Source: Acanthochlamys bracteata
Taxonomy: Eukaryota > Streptophyta > Magnoliopsida > Pandanales > Velloziaceae
Reading direction: 5' to 3'
DNA length: 64,000 nucleotides
NCBI GenBank assembly: GCA_019914995.1
Contig: CM034131.1
Location: forward strand, 7,720,501-7,784,500
Shown: positions 1 to 13,481 of the stretch, piece by piece
Layout of the letters: each line of letters starts with the position of its first letter
Position numbering within the stretch: position 1 is the stretch's first letter
Position numbers and translations under genes: made by a program
Notes under the pieces: model-generated
Seen by the model: the letters and a program-made list of their open reading frames with translations, nothing else
What the model was told of the DNA's origin: nothing
Database searches by the model: none

Positions 1-3000
1 CATCAACCAATGCTTGAGCCATTTTTTCCCGTCCCTTTCTTTTCCGACTAATTCCATTCATCTTTTTGGTTTTCGCACTAGCTGTATTTATAATAATATT
101 ATCACCGAAGTCGTCTCGAAGTTTAGATTTGTTATCAAGCTGTTCTCTGGCCTTTGCTTTATTCGCCTGCACTTCACTATCAGGGCTGTTTTGCACCTCT
201 GACTTTATAACAGGAATTTGTGGACTAGATTTAAGTGTCTTCGTTCTGTTTGCAGCTTCAACCAGACAGTTCAGTGGCTTCCAGAGATCAGACTTATCTG
301 AGAAGCTTCTGGTCTCTGTATCTTTCTTTAGAGCATTAACAGACGGCTCAGCACTTGAAAAGATCTGCAAGGTTGACAATTAGTAGCAATAACCTACAGG
401 TTTAGCATGCCAAGCATGATGCAAAGTAGATCAAGTTTGCAAGAAATAACAGGCAGCTAATATTTTCTCATGCGTCCCTGGTTTGGATTTGGCAATACAC
501 AAATTGTCCTTACCTGCCTTCTGCCTTGAATCATCTGTGTAAGAGTCTCAGGTGAGCTTGACATTCCAGCACTGCCTTCAACATCATCCTCCTTTTCAGC
601 AGAATCATCAATAAGAGGGCTTCTTCTTCGCAAGGAGGCGGCTCTTCCAGCAACGGCTCTGGTTCTCCTTCCAGTAATACTTGTCCTCCTTCCTATCCGA
701 GGAGTATTTACAACTAAGGAAGAAATTGATCGTGATCTTTCTTTTCTTCTAACTGGTAGTGTAAAAGAAGAAGCAACTTCAGGAGCTTCAACCTTTCTTC
801 TTTTGATGGGAAAAATTTTTGCTCTCAGGTCTTGCAGATTGTGATCAGCCCTGTGTGAAAAGATTTACAACACAAAGTACCTTGTTTAACAAACTTTCAT
901 AGCAGATATCGATGCAAGAACACAAAGGCAACGTTGTAAGGGAGAGGCAGAATCGCATTAGTCTATCATATATGATTGGTAACAAACTTTTCTTTTAAAG
1001 TAGTTTGTGTCCTTTTTCTTTAATGTTTTCGTTAAAATATTATTGGTCGCACCGATGCTTTAACATCAAACTGAAACAACACGTGAATAGAAGAATGAAC
1101 ACATTGTTACATCATTATGGGAATAACAGTATATGATATGACTATGCTCTAAAGTTGGACTTGTAAGAGATTATCTTTATGAAATAGCAAAAGGCATACT
1201 AATGAAGCCTTACGCACGTTATATATGTCCATATGGCTACATGAGTTATTGATGTAATATCCAAAAGTAAAAGGATGCTATTAGTAAGAAGTTTTCTATA
1301 TGCATGCAACTAAAACCCCTCCTCATCTAATGTCCTGTAGGTTGCTTTGCGATATGTTTAGGCACATCAACTTGCTGAATAGAGATTTCGAAACAATATA
1401 ATAATAAAAAGATAGATAGGAGAAAGCAAAATAGCCTACAAATAGATTTGCAAACTACAACTGATCTGAATTTTCTGAAAATCAAAATGAAACACAACAT
1501 ACCTGAGCTTCTCCAATGGGGAACATCCAAGATCAATATTACATATTGGGCAACGCTCAGCCTCTTCATCATGGAGCTTCTCGTAGATGCACTTCCTGCA
1601 GACTGCCCAGAAATTCAAAAAAAGAGGTGCACATTAACTTGGAGAAGATGTTATTCATCAATCTGATACTTTAGGAAGGTAGCAATATATATACATATAT
1701 AATTTCCTTAATGATCACAGTATCCCTGTCATAGAGCAATAATGACAAATGATTGTTGAAACATCTAGCTCTTTAATCCTCCTACGTATATGCCACAAAA
1801 GTGAGATGTGCCAAACAAGCAAATGAATTAAGAAATCATGACTGAAGATGCATGGTAAAAGATGATATTTAAGAATACATACAAAATATAAGGAAGGAAT
1901 AAAGAAACACATGCACAAGCACTCACAATCAAGATTCAACAGAGCAACAGTTCTAAATACAAAACCTTTATGAATCAGTCTAAAAGGATGGAGATTAAAT
2001 TGTAATGGATACACCCATTGGTAATAGATATTGGTAGCAGTTAAACCATATGAAATCAAGGGATAATTTTCTAAATTTTCAAATAAAATTTGAAGACACC
2101 AAGTTCTACAAACATGAACAATAAACAAACCTAACAACTTTACTAACTCCTATCTCTAGCTTCCATAAGGAATGCCAGAGAGATTGCACGTTCATTTTGC
2201 CAGTGCACTGACAAGAGGACAGAATCAACAACCGCATCAAAGCCAATGAGTGACACCTATGAGGCGAAAATCTGCCATGCGTACCATCCCAACATGCTTC
2301 CAAACACAATTAACGTCATGGGATAAAGGGGAAACATGAAGAACGTTACACTAAACCATTTCATGCACGGTATTAGTTGTTTTAGAACTACTGAAAACAC
2401 CAAGAGTCTTAGCACGAGGTTCATGCAAAACAGAGAAAGCAATCATCTTTTTGAAAGAGATTAAAATGCATGTGTACTTCATTCACTATCTGCAGCAACC
2501 AAACACCCTTATTTCAAAAAACAAGGGATTTTTTTAAGAAGAAAAACATGAAAAATACAAGAAAACAGATTCGACGTTTATATTAACTAAAACAGTATAA
2601 GAGAAACAAAAATCCAGAGCTCACTTCTGAAAATGATAGCCAATAGACCAGTTAAACGAAACAATCATACAAACGACATGTAGTTAATCACAAACAACCA
2701 ATGCAAAAGAGAAGTTCATTGCTGTGAATAGCTCAGATTATAAATTCCAAAATTAAAGCCGAGACAGATCTCAAAATCTGAAATTTCCTAAGCAACTAAG
2801 CCTGAAGTGAACAGGAAACACAACTACTACCAACGTCGTAAAATTACTAGCATTCTACAATAAGAAATTTGAACAAAAGACGAAATCAAAATGCTCAAAT
2901 TGGAAAATGCCAGATATACGCATTGAAATAACTCAATAACCACTGATTAAATCACCGATCAAGAACAATTCACGTAACAAAACGGGAAACAAATGTGTCA

Positions 3001-3622
3001 AAGATCAAAGAACTCGAAGCCAATTCCCATCCACGCCCCGAAACACCAGATCACAAAAAAAGGAATAAATTTAGTAACGTAACCGAAAAATTCAATAATC
3101 ATTCACGTAATAAAACGGAAATAAACATCTGAAACAACCCAGATCACACAATGCAAAAGTAATGCTCATCAACGTTCAAATTTCTTGAGAAAAATTAACT
3201 AACAAAGAAACTAAATCGTGAATCAAAAACTATCCACGTAAAAGAAAAAAAGACAGAAAACAAATGCTACGCAGATCGTAAAAAAGAACTCAAAAACCAA
3301 ACACCCAACCAACGTTCCAACTCAATAAAACAAACAAAATTTACATAATAACAGAAGAAAAGGATTGGGAAAAACAGAATGAGATCGAAGAACAAGAGCA
3401 TGGAAGAGTTTGAACAGAGAGAGCATATAACTCACACGTGTGAAGGCACTCAGAGATTGTAGTCGCGTCTCGGAGGAGCTTGTGACAGAGCGGACACGTC
3501 ATGCACATCGCCAACACTTCCCGGCGAACCTTCACAACCTGCGGCGGGCCCACTTCTTTTCCTCCTCCTTTCTCCTCCACCGCCTCCGCCGCCACATCAT
3601 CCTTCGTACTCACGTCATCCAT
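1..3622 (-). CDS. DRIP2: E3 ubiquitin ligase DRIP2-like, RING finger (3' end beyond window)
   Basis: RING-type E3 ubiquitin ligase of the DREB2A-interacting protein family, which in Arabidopsis ubiquitinates the drought regulator DREB2A in the nucleus. Coding exons read on the minus strand: 3622-3436, 1602-1503, 850-514 and 364 down to the left edge; about 329 residues are visible. The C3HC4 RING spans residues 43-83 (CPLC, CLHTFCRKC, CPIC) and is split by a 1.8-kb intron inside HTFC. It is followed by the family segment LEKLRADHNLQDLRAKIFP, an Arg/Ser-rich basic stretch, the SPETL motif and, in exon 4, WKPLN.LVEAANRTK. The start was chosen at the ATG opening MDDVSTKDD, about 40 residues before the RING; the open frame continues upstream but without family resemblance. 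The C-terminal ubiquitin-like (RAWUL) part lies outside the window. DRIP1 is the alternative paralog name. Confidence 0.9.
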
Positions 3623-5833
3623 CACTGTAGCTCTCAGCTCACCACCGCCGTAGCCGTTGCATGGCCGACGTGGAAGAAATAGAAAAAATTGGTAGAGATT
3701 TGGGGGAAGGGATCGAGAGAGAGTAGAGAACGACGAGGAGTTGGGGGAGTAAATTAATGAATAAAATAAATTTATAGGGACGGGTTTTGCAAAAAACCGA
3801 AACAAGGAGAAGAATCGCAGTAGAGTTTCTGGTAGCTGTAGTTTTGTTTTTCAATTTCGGGCCTATAATAACGTGCACCGTGCGGTATTAACGTGCGCTG
3901 CTTCTGTCGACGAAGGGAAGGAAGACCCATGATCGAGGTTGGGCATATTTCTTTATTATGGAATTTCAATTTTTTTTTTTTTCAAATTCGATTTATTATT
4001 TTATATATTTTAATTATTATTTTAAAATTTACTTAAATTTTAATATATTTTTAGTGACTTATTTCAAACTTTATTTTTGTAGGTTTTTAATTTTTATCGG
4101 AATTTTTTTATAAAATTTACTTCCGCTGACTTCATACTGAAACTAGTTCTAAACCTACAACCACCGTGTCAAAAGACGGAAAACGACCACTATTATTTTG
4201 CCACGTCAGTAAAATATAAGGATAGGTAGTTGTACTGCAACCTCTATATCGTTACAAAATTTCACCAAAATAATGTCTTTATGAAGATTTTATGCAAAGA
4301 GTATATAATGTTAGACATATTTCAATATAAACACGTAAAAGCAGAACACATGTTTCTCATACCTCAGTGAAATTATACTTTTACCTTTTTTTATGATTAC
4401 ATCTAAGTCGATTTATTAAATTTGTCTAAAAACTATTCCAAATGGTTTTTTAATGTATAAAACCTACCTCACAAGTTTATAAAAATTATCAATTTTTTAA
4501 GAAAAATCATTGTATTTAAGATACAGTAGTTTTAAAGAACTACTACTATGAAATGTTTGATATGTAAATTATCATAGCACACTTCAACATTATAAAAAAT
4601 ATATAACAGCAATTATAGAATAAGATATAAAAGTAAAAAATCTGCATAAGTGCACAATAACCACACATCATGTCCTGATCTTGGCTTCAACCAACAGTCA
4701 AAATTCAATGTAAAATAACACAGTTCGGCAACAAATGCATTATTTCATTTTTACCCTTTTCTTATTATATTTTAACCATTAGATTATTTAATATAAAGAT
4801 CAGAATTTAATGTTCGCACAGGTGCCTTTGTTCTTATGTATGTGGCATCTCAGAGTCGATACAATAACTTAATGTGAGTTTTAAATATTAACGCGAGTTG
4901 TTAGATTGGTGTCCTTCAGCTCTGGGATTGTTATGGAATAGATAGAGAGTTATCCGTTATGTCTTTGCTATTACTAACTTCTCGTTGTTAAAACCTTGTT
5001 TACTTATTTAAAGAAACAGACATTCAATAGCAAACACAGTTAACAGAGATTGATTGCTTAATGCTTCGTGGATTAGTATATTCGAATGCACCATACCGTA
5101 CCCCACAAAAATAGAGATATATAAAGGAAGATTTTATGCAAATCAATGCGATAGTTAGACTACTCTTTTCAGCTGTGTGTAGACATCTTCTCCAAAAAGT
5201 CGAAGCTTTAGACACCCTGTTATGCCACCGATCTGAAACAAGTCAGTACAAAGTAACCCATTTATAATATGGCAACAATATTGTTAGATAATGACAATTT
5301 TGTTTAGCAACCACCCAGATCATATGGTAATAGAATAAGAGAACTACCAACTAAAAATATTAAGTTCAGGGTATTTAAAACAATAATTAGTAGAATAATT
5401 TTATTTTTGTAATTTTAAATGAGTTAAGACCCCTACATTTGGGCAGTTATATTCTGTAAATTACAACACACACAAAAAAAAAAGGGAAGAGGTAACTGCT
5501 GTTACCAAGAAGCTGCAGAGAAATGGTATATCCATGAGCTTCCTATAATCTTCAAGGAAGACAAATGGTTGAAAGGGAGAGAGCGCTCAAAATGAATGAC
5601 CCTCTGCAGTGTCCTGGAAAATAATATGCTCGGGAAGACCCTTAAAGTGCCTTGAGTCACTGCACCACAAAATATAATATGCTTAAAGTCATAGCTGTAT
5701 TGGGAGACTGCCATGCCCTGATATGGCAATGCAGACCAAAAATATAACAGATTCTATATAATGAAAAAATTGCTCCCAATGTCTGTCTTTATAAATTATG
5801 ACACAGCAGCATTGCAAGATACTTCTGCAGAAA
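3623..5833. other. Intergenic, AT-rich, between DRIP2 5' end and MRS2 3' end
   Basis: The first 300 bases hold the DRIP2 5' UTR and promoter. From about 3960 to 4900 the DNA is AT-rich with homopolymer runs and no convincing ORF. The part from about 5150 to 5833 lies downstream of the MRS2 stop and probably includes its 3' UTR, since the short ORFs there show no family resemblance. No repeat with clear ends was found. Confidence 0.6.
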
Positions 5834-8800
5834 TCAGGATCCAACAAGGCCTTTAATGTGAGCAAAAAAATAAATTCCAAAAAACATCAAGATAGAACTT
5901 ATTCCAGAAAGTGCGATCACCTGCTCAAAAAGAGAGGATTTATAAGGAATTAATCAAAGCAAGCGAAGCAAAGGTTTCTGACCTCAGTTTTAGTAAACAT
6001 ACCCAAATGAATACATATGCATGGTTGTCATTCCAAGCATACGGAATATTCATGCCAAATATCCCAGCAACTAATGAAAATAGGGAGAGACTGAGTGTGC
6101 CCGCACTTAGGAAAAGTTCTAACTGCCATACATATATCAGCTAAAAAAACGTCAGATTAAGGTATCCATCACAAATCAAGCCAAGAAGAATGAAAATGAG
6201 CAGAAAAAACATGAAAACTAAAAGATCCAGAAATGCCTTTGCACAAATCTCTACAAAATTCCATATCAGACCATGCAGAGTGCCTAATCCTTTGTCTTAA
6301 ACTTGAGTAGATAGGTGGCGGTCTAGTATGTAAATTAGGTCCCTTTAGTGAAACCCATAACCGAGTATCTCTTCATAATCCTTTCATTTCGTTGCTAGCA
6401 TAAACATACTACAGAAAACAATAATATGATTACCCTGATGCAAATACACATCATTGTAGTGGTACTACCACTTCAGTACAAACTTGTGGAGTCCATAGTC
6501 CTGAATCATCTTCCCCATCCTCACCACCCACATTCTACCAATTAATACTACAAAGTTTTACGCTCATCAACTACCAAAGAGTTGCATGAACAGATAATAG
6601 CTAAAGCAGTTTTAATAAACAGGAGTATTCACCTGAATCAATTGATTACGATGGTTGTCAAGCTGCAAACATAAACACTCATAAACAGTTATCCAGCCAC
6701 TATTTGAGTATATACTAACCAAACACTTATCCAAACGAAGTTTCCGGGAGTACCTGAATGTTAATGTAGTCCTCGGTATCATCAATATACTCGCGCAACT
6801 GCAAATATTCATAATAGTATTCATATCCATAAGAAAGATGTTAAAGAAAAGGAACACACTTAATGAAGCAATATGACAAGAAAATATATCTAAAAAATTT
6901 CCCACCTAAAGCATTAGAAACTTGTTACAAATAGAATTGTCTAATCACAACTATACAGACTAAGTGCAGACCAGTTAGCCAGCTTACTGAATCTTATGTA
7001 GACTGACACAACAAGCTAGAACTATAGAGAGGAAACTAACTTATGAATATATATGGAAACCGCTCCCCTTTTTCAAAACACATACTATATGCAGTCATAT
7101 AAAAGATAGAAGGCAAGCAATTTAGCAAAGTCAAACTAAATGTCACATATGGATGCAGTCTCAAAGTATCACGCTGACACTGCACACTATTTAGGTGCTG
7201 TTTGGCATTGCTTATAAACTCCTTTTCATTCCAACTTTTCATTTCATATTTTCCGATAAACCTTTTAGAACATTCTACAGAATATTTTTTAAAAGTTTAG
7301 AAGGTACAGAAAATTCTACGTTATGAGATCTTGTATTACTTATTTTTATTATTTTTTGAGATAAAAAACTAGAGCTCATTTTTCAAAAACTCTAAAAATA
7401 TTCTTAGTTTCAGAAAAGATCATTTCCGAAAGTGCCCCTATATATATATAGGGAGGAATAAGGGCACTTTCGAACACTCACTCTTCGATTAATGGCAGGA
7501 GTTACCTCCAAATCCAATCTCTACCGTTGGATATGAATAATTATGAATTAGAAACATACTCACAAAATTTCAGCTCAATCAAAGTACTAATTTAGCTCTA
7601 TCCGGAAACTTGATCATGATGACAAAAAGTAAAAAACTTCAAAATTATATATATTGTATTATTCCTGTCATCTTGATTAAGTGGCCGGATGAAGCTGAAT
7701 TAGTATTCTGATTGAGCTGAAATTTTGTGAATATGTTTCTAATTTATAGTTCTTCATATCTAACAGTGAAAATTGAATTTGAAAGTCAACCGGATCATGA
7801 ACCGAAGAGGGAGTGCCCTTATCCCTCCCATATATATATATATATACTCCTTGGTTCACTTATGTTTTGCATGGGATTGTAAATCTAATAGATTTTCAAA
7901 ATATCATAGTCATATCCAGAGCAACACAAGGAAATGCATACCGTGGTCAATTTGTTCAGTGTTCCATCAATTTGCATGAAATATGCCTGCGAAAATGGAT
8001 GGTTAATGCTTAAGATAAACATTTATGGGCAAGTATGATTGAAGAAACAAAGTTTCATTGTTTGTCTATATGAGAAAGATGATCAATACCTCAAGCAACA
8101 TTTCCAGTTCCTCAACGTCATTGTCATTTCCATGACCAGTCGCTACACTTGCCCTACTTGCTCTAGATATCTTTGAACCTATTGTCGGAGAGTCATAAAA
8201 CCAATTTATTCCACCAGAGCCACTAGCAGGTGAGGATGCTCCAGCCAGCTTCCTTGACAAGTAAAGATCTGCCATGTCATCACCATCATCTAGTAGCTGT
8301 TCAAGCTCATCTCTTACCTATAGAAGACAGTGCATCAACACCTCTACAAAATACTAACAGAAGCTTTTTTCGCCTTTAAAATGAATTCCAGGACTACTGG
8401 AACACAATATTGAACATCTCCAGCAATAATATTCACACACCAAATTACATGCAGACCACGTGCTTTTCAGGAACAAACATTCACAACTTGCTTCATGATG
8501 CGAGATAGTTGCAAGTAGCAATCCTGCCAACTCATTGTCAAAGAAGCATAAAAAAGTTTGTTGCATAACAGACAAGCACATGATAGACAACAAACCATGG
8601 TCAGGAGGGCTGTCTAGATTGATCCTCAAACTTCTTTAGCCTATGTTAAAATCAATATCTCTAGTAACAATATTGACGGGTAGACGTTCTTCGGCAACTC
8701 ATATGCTCTTTTTCATTACGTAAAAGTTGTATAGACAGTCTTAAGGCTTGGTAATTTACCATAAATTTGATGACCCTTTTTGTTTCTTGCTTAATTTCTA

Positions 8801-11296
8801 CAAACTATTACCAAAGTTATTGCATACTAAAAATTGCATGCACATCTTCAAAGCTAACAACACCATATGACACGTTAGTATGTCACAGTTAGCCATATGA
8901 CATTTTTTGTTGAAGTAGAATAGAAGCAAAGCTAGAGAAATCTACCATTTCCAATAGAACTAATGAAAACCCATATTGTTAGAATAACTAAGTAATTCTA
9001 TAGTGCAAAAGGCACACTTCACAGAACAAAGAGTACACATGTTATCTAGACTAGAAACAAAACTGTAGTAGATGATGAACAATAAACCTTCTGAACATGG
9101 GCAGTCAACCTTGTCATTGCACTCTTAAGCTTACGAACTTTGTCCAAGTTACGACTGCTAATCTGCAGAAGATGAAGATGAAAGGCAACCATATGACAAA
9201 GTTAGACAACTATGGTGGAATAGAAAAAACATATAGAAGGACCCAAACAAATTTTAATCTAATCATATTCTAAAAAGCCCTGTGCATTGGTGCTGTTGCC
9301 TAAGATTGCAGGTTAAAGTCCTAATAATTGAAGTACATACACTTTAGGCACCCAAAGTAAATTTCTATGCACCTTGGAGGTCAACTCATCTAAGGCTGGG
9401 TAAGTAGCACCCTCCAGCTCTGTAGCACGCGCATCCAGAAAGCTGCAAATTGCTTCTAATGCAACTTCCAATGCCCTAAACTCAAAGGGGGACTCTACAA
9501 TAGAAAGTACCAGAACAAGTCCATAAACAAGAAACGGTGATGAGATAAATACTAATTGGGACATGACTCATAATTCTTGAAGCAAAACGGATTAAGGAGT
9601 TATTTACTTATTTAAAAGAATGTTCTAAGCAGGTTGATTTCAGAAGCCTTTGATAAAATTGAAGCATTTCCCTGGAACCTTACAAATTCTCTGGAGAATT
9701 ATGTCATAATTTAACTACTGTTAGTCCCCCTAAGCCATTGATGAAAAAACAAAACACCACAAAAAAAGAAACAAAAACAAAAACCGAAAAAAAAAAGAAC
9801 TTGTGTAATCAAGCTATGCTTGTATTTGCCGACCCACCCAAGCAATTAGGTGCAGGCCCACTAAAAGTGGGTAGGCAGACATAAACAAATCGAGAGAAAC
9901 ATTGGTGCAGGCTACTTTCAGCACCACTAACCCATGAGCTTTACAGACTTACTTTTCACTTTTCTCTAACCAACACGTATGTTCAATTGATAGATATGAT
10001 GAATTTATCAGCCAAGCAGTTCTACCTCTCATCTTTTAGTTGTTCCTTTTGCCTCATTAAACAATAACAAACACTTCATGAAACAGGTTGAGTGGTATAA
10101 CGCATAGACATTTATGAAGATAAGAAGTACACCATATACGTGATCTTTTAAGATGTTATGATACTCAGGTGTCTGTTCCTTAAATAACAAATCAGAATTA
10201 GAGTGTTGATGTTGCTGCAGTTATAAGAAAGATCCCTTGGAGAAGAAGACTAATATAGCTGACTAGTACTAAGCCTAGTTTCAAGTAGACTTAAAGAAAC
10301 ACAACTAACCATCTTCTTCAGTGACCTCTGCATCATGATGACCACCCAAGTTCTCTTGACCTTCATTTTGCACTAGTTGAATGTCATTTGCTGAGGGCAA
10401 ACGCCTTCGAAGCTCCTCCACTATCGGGATCACATTCTCGTCTAAGGGGTCTCTGAGCAAAACCTTTCAACATGCAAGAAAAACGAAAAGGAAATCCAAA
10501 TTATTTAACTGCGATGGGCTAACAAGGAATTTCAACTTAGTTAAAGCTATAGAAAAGTACATTCGCAGTATAGAACAGAGGAAATATTAGTGAAAGAAAA
10601 CAGTATATAATGCAAGAAAACTTCATTTGGATAACAATGCTTATTGAATAAAGGAAATAACCAATTGCATACCTCCTTAGCAGTAATTATGGCTTTAATG
10701 TGCTGCAAAGGAGAAAAAAAAAAAAGGTTAACAAACTGCTTGGCATGAGAATTACTAAGCAAAGCACCACAAACAATCACCAATACACATGTAAGTAGGC
10801 GTCCAATTGGAATTTGCAATCTAAGTAATTTTTGTAATTTACAAAACTAAACAATCAAAGAATTTTTTTACAGCAATTCAAACCACAATTACTTTGTTAT
10901 GTTAAAAAAAAAAAATCTGCTATGTTCAGAAGTTGCTTTTGTGGCTTGGCTCAGGAGACAAGCATTGACATCAAACTTGATAAACTTAACTCCCTTGCAT
11001 AGCCCCGAAATAAGCAAAAACCAAATAAAATATTAAATAAAAACCTCGAGGTTAAGCACAATTGCTCTCTCTCGACCGAGAATAGTGGACGGATACGAGA
11101 GCAAAGGATCCAGAATCCTGAGATCGCGGGCATGGATCTGCACACGGTGCATGATCGCGTACTTGTCTGCATCGAGAACCTTCCCTTCTCCGGTACCATC
11201 TATCAAAATCCAACTCCTCGCGGCTACTGCCGGTTTCTTCTTCAAATCCCCGGCCGCTGCTGCCGCAGTCACCGGTACCAACGCGTCCCTCGGCAT
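5834..11296 (-). CDS. MRS2-2: Magnesium transporter MRS2-2-like (CorA/MGT family)
   Basis: Membrane Mg2+ channel of the CorA/MRS2 family, closest by eye to Arabidopsis MRS2-2 (MGT9). Eleven coding exons, minus strand: 11296-11045, 10702-10673, 10463-10310, 9494-9373, 9162-9088, 8317-8090, 7986-7942, 6798-6754, 6662-6633, 6122-6003, 5920-5834. All junctions keep frame and give 395 aa, the usual family length. Conserved blocks include [14 protein letters not shown] (51-64), [17 protein letters not shown] (68-84), [53 protein letters not shown] and [15 protein letters not shown]. Two C-terminal membrane helices flank the signature GMN at 350-352; the protein ends [10 protein letters not shown]. 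The long helical N-terminal domain should be on the matrix or cytosolic side. Exons 2 and 9 are only 30 bases. Intron 7 contains a foldback element. The start is the first in-frame ATG; an upstream TTG extension was rejected. Confidence 0.93.
7195..7437. repeat. AT-rich MITE-like repeat in MRS2 intron 7 (dispersed family)
   Basis: Opens with a TGCTGTTTGGCA-like end and contains the core shared with the copies near 28600, 39850, 45050, 46400 and 47000: atttaaaa followed by agaaggtacagaaaattct, then a stretch resembling acgttatgagat. Its far end runs into the foldback element, so the boundary is approximate. No coding capacity. Confidence 0.4.
7451..7829. mobile_element. Foldback MITE inserted in a (TA)n tract, in MRS2 intron 7
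   Basis: The left half, starting gggaggaataagggcact at 7451, is an imperfect inverted copy of the right half, ending gtgcccttatccctccc at 7829. Arms of about 175 bases extend almost to the centre; paired stretches include ttagaaacat, cacaaaatttcagctcaatc and the ccgg boundaries near 7603 and 7684. The element sits exactly between TATATA runs (7438-7450 and 7830-7845), as expected for elements that insert in TA microsatellites, such as the rice Micron type. It has no ORF and lies between MRS2 coding exons 8 and 7, so it should be spliced out. Confidence 0.75.
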
Positions 11297-11597
11297 CTTC
11301 TTCTGCTTCCCTCCCACCAAAACCAACCTCTGCTCGCATTGAACCAATCAAACAACAGCAACCGAAATCAGCGATCGAGCAGATATTGAACCATCGGTCA
11401 AAAAGGAATTAGAGAGGTTTGTTGGTTATAGGATCAAAACCCTAGAGAACGACGACATGGTTGGAGAAAGGGGGAAAATAATTCGAAGAAATCTATTTGT
11501 AGAGTTGGTGTCGGTGAAACGGAGAAGAATTTTATTTAGGGAGGTTGAGTTGTTCACGGCGGGAGCGTGTTTTCCGGTCACTTGGACTGCTAGTCAC

Positions 11598-11632
<35 letters not shown>

Positions 11633-12377
11633 TGTGATGACAGCTAAATTAACTAACAAATATTTACTAATATTTTAATTATACTAAGAATGAGGGAAAC
11701 GGTTTCCTGAATGTTTTCGCCGCACAAACTGAAACTCTTTTAATTATGCATGAATCACGTTGTTTTCAGGGGCTATTTACAACTCATACATGAATCACGT
11801 TGCTACGATACTTCAGTGAATACAAGATTCCGTCAATTAGCAGAGTCAAGAGTTTATACAAGTTCTATGAAAGGCGAGATAAAAAACTCCTGAAAAATCA
11901 TGGACTCTGGCATTCACATCTCCAGTGAACCTTGCTCGCGCTGCAGAAATTTCACCCTTTGGGGCAGATACAGGTAAAACACCTGGAATTTGTCTGGGTA
12001 TATATTGCGGAACGCTTTGGTTGTTTGTTTTGGGTTCGATGAGTAGTGCCTACTGGCGGAACTCCAAGAGTTTGCCTACAAACTTAGTTGATCAGCTCTC
12101 ACAAGTTTGGGTTTGGCCAATACAATGAATAATTTCACAAAGCTTCAGTCAGAATAAGACAAGTTGAACTCAACCATGTATACTGACTCGAGTCGAATTG
12201 CTTGAATAGGTAACTATGACCAAATCAAGTACCAATCAGACTCAAATTGATCAAAGAGAGAAAATTCAAGTTATAACCAAAATCTGCAGTAGGCCCCCTT
12301 GTTCTATGGTCATGCCACAGCAGCAACAAAATCAAATTTGAGAACCAGATTAAAGATGAAACCAGATCCAATCATCA
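11297..12377. other. Intergenic: MRS2 5' UTR/promoter and spacer
   Basis: Upstream region of MRS2, which is transcribed leftwards. It contains a (TCTG)6 run followed by (TC)n at 11598-11632, about 300 bases before the start codon and possibly in the 5' UTR or core promoter. From 11700 to 12377 only short unsupported ORFs are seen. Confidence 0.5.
11598..11632. repeat. (TCTG)n/(TC)n microsatellite
   Basis: Six TCTG units followed directly by a TC run, about 300 bases upstream of the MRS2 start codon. On the transcribed strand it reads as a GA/CAGA run, which is common in plant leader regions. Confidence 0.9.
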
Positions 12378-12385
12378 GACCTGAG

Positions 12386-13243
12386 TAGAAGTAGCAATAT
12401 ATAACTCGATCCGAAAATTTAACCAAAAATCGATCTATTTAATCAGAATTAGTATTGAAAAATTTGACCTATAAAAATATATGGATTGGGTTATGATTGA
12501 ACGAATTTGACCCGATTATTAAATGAGTTGATACGGATTAATCCGAAATTGACCTACTATTCCGAAATATCACTTTTTGAAAGAACAATTTCTTTTTTTT
12601 CTTACTGTATAATAAAATATTAGCAATAAAAATAATCGATAATAATTATTTACAAACTATTAAATTATATTGTATTTAAAATTAATTCTTTATTTTTATA
12701 CCTTAGAAAAATAGTGGAAGATGAAAATTATAATATTATCGAAAATATTACTATGTAGGTATTTTTAATGACGAATTTAGATTTCGTATAAAAATTTTTA
12801 TGAAAATTTTGTTAGATAGATATATTTATCAAAATTTTTATCAAAATTATTAATATATATTTATAATCATAATTTCAGCTGCTATCATATATTTTCAAAA
12901 AATAAAAATAACAATTTTTTTTGAACATTTTAAAGACCGAAAAAGACATTAAGAAATGCATATTTTATCGGACATAATTATATTTCGTCAGTAAAAATAT
13001 CGTGCACTTTCGTTCGAATTGATTTTATAATTTCGCTAAAGCTTAAAAATATAAAATTAATAATTAATAATTTTAATTATTAAATAGGTCGATCCGAATT
13101 TAATCCGGTTATTAATAGGTTGAGTTAGAATTGACAATTTTGATCCGTATAAACTCATGGGTTGGATTAGAGTTGAACAAATTTAACCCGATTATTAAAT
13201 AGATCAATCCGAATTGACCCACCAACCCATATTGCCATCTCTA
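12386..13243. mobile_element. hAT-like non-autonomous element (MITE), 858 bp
   Basis: Flanked by the identical 8-base direct repeat GACCTGAG (12378-12385 and 13244-13251). The ends are imperfect inverted repeats: TAGAAGTAGCAATAT on the left, and TAGAGATGGCAATAT when the right end is read inward. TAGNGATGGCAA-type ends with 8-base target duplications are the hAT superfamily signature. The interior is AT-rich with repeated phrases of the kind gaatttgacccgattattaa near both ends, and has no transposase ORF. It lies about 240 bases upstream of the psbW start codon. Confidence 0.75.
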
Positions 13244-13481
13244 GACCTGAGCATATCCAGATGGGATAAGTTGCGCAGGTGGATGATGATGACTGGCTGA
13301 TTGCAGATAAGGTTTTGCAGAGAGGCTATCTATCCTTTTAATCCCAAGCCTTCATTATGCCCACATAATTTCAATCTCCTGGAACATGTACTCAGTCCCA
13401 CATACACTCTACATCTTCATACCTTTAGCATAGAGCCTCTAGCTGCAGATTCTGAAACAACTTCCCTTGCCTTGATCTGCA

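Noticed and set aside
5911-6144. 77-codon plus-strand ORF
   Set aside because: It is antisense to MRS2 exon 10, which encodes the GMN motif on the minus strand.
11052-11389. Several overlapping long ORFs on both strands
   Set aside because: All are other-frame shadows of MRS2 exon 1, whose frame alone carries [14 protein letters not shown] and splices correctly.
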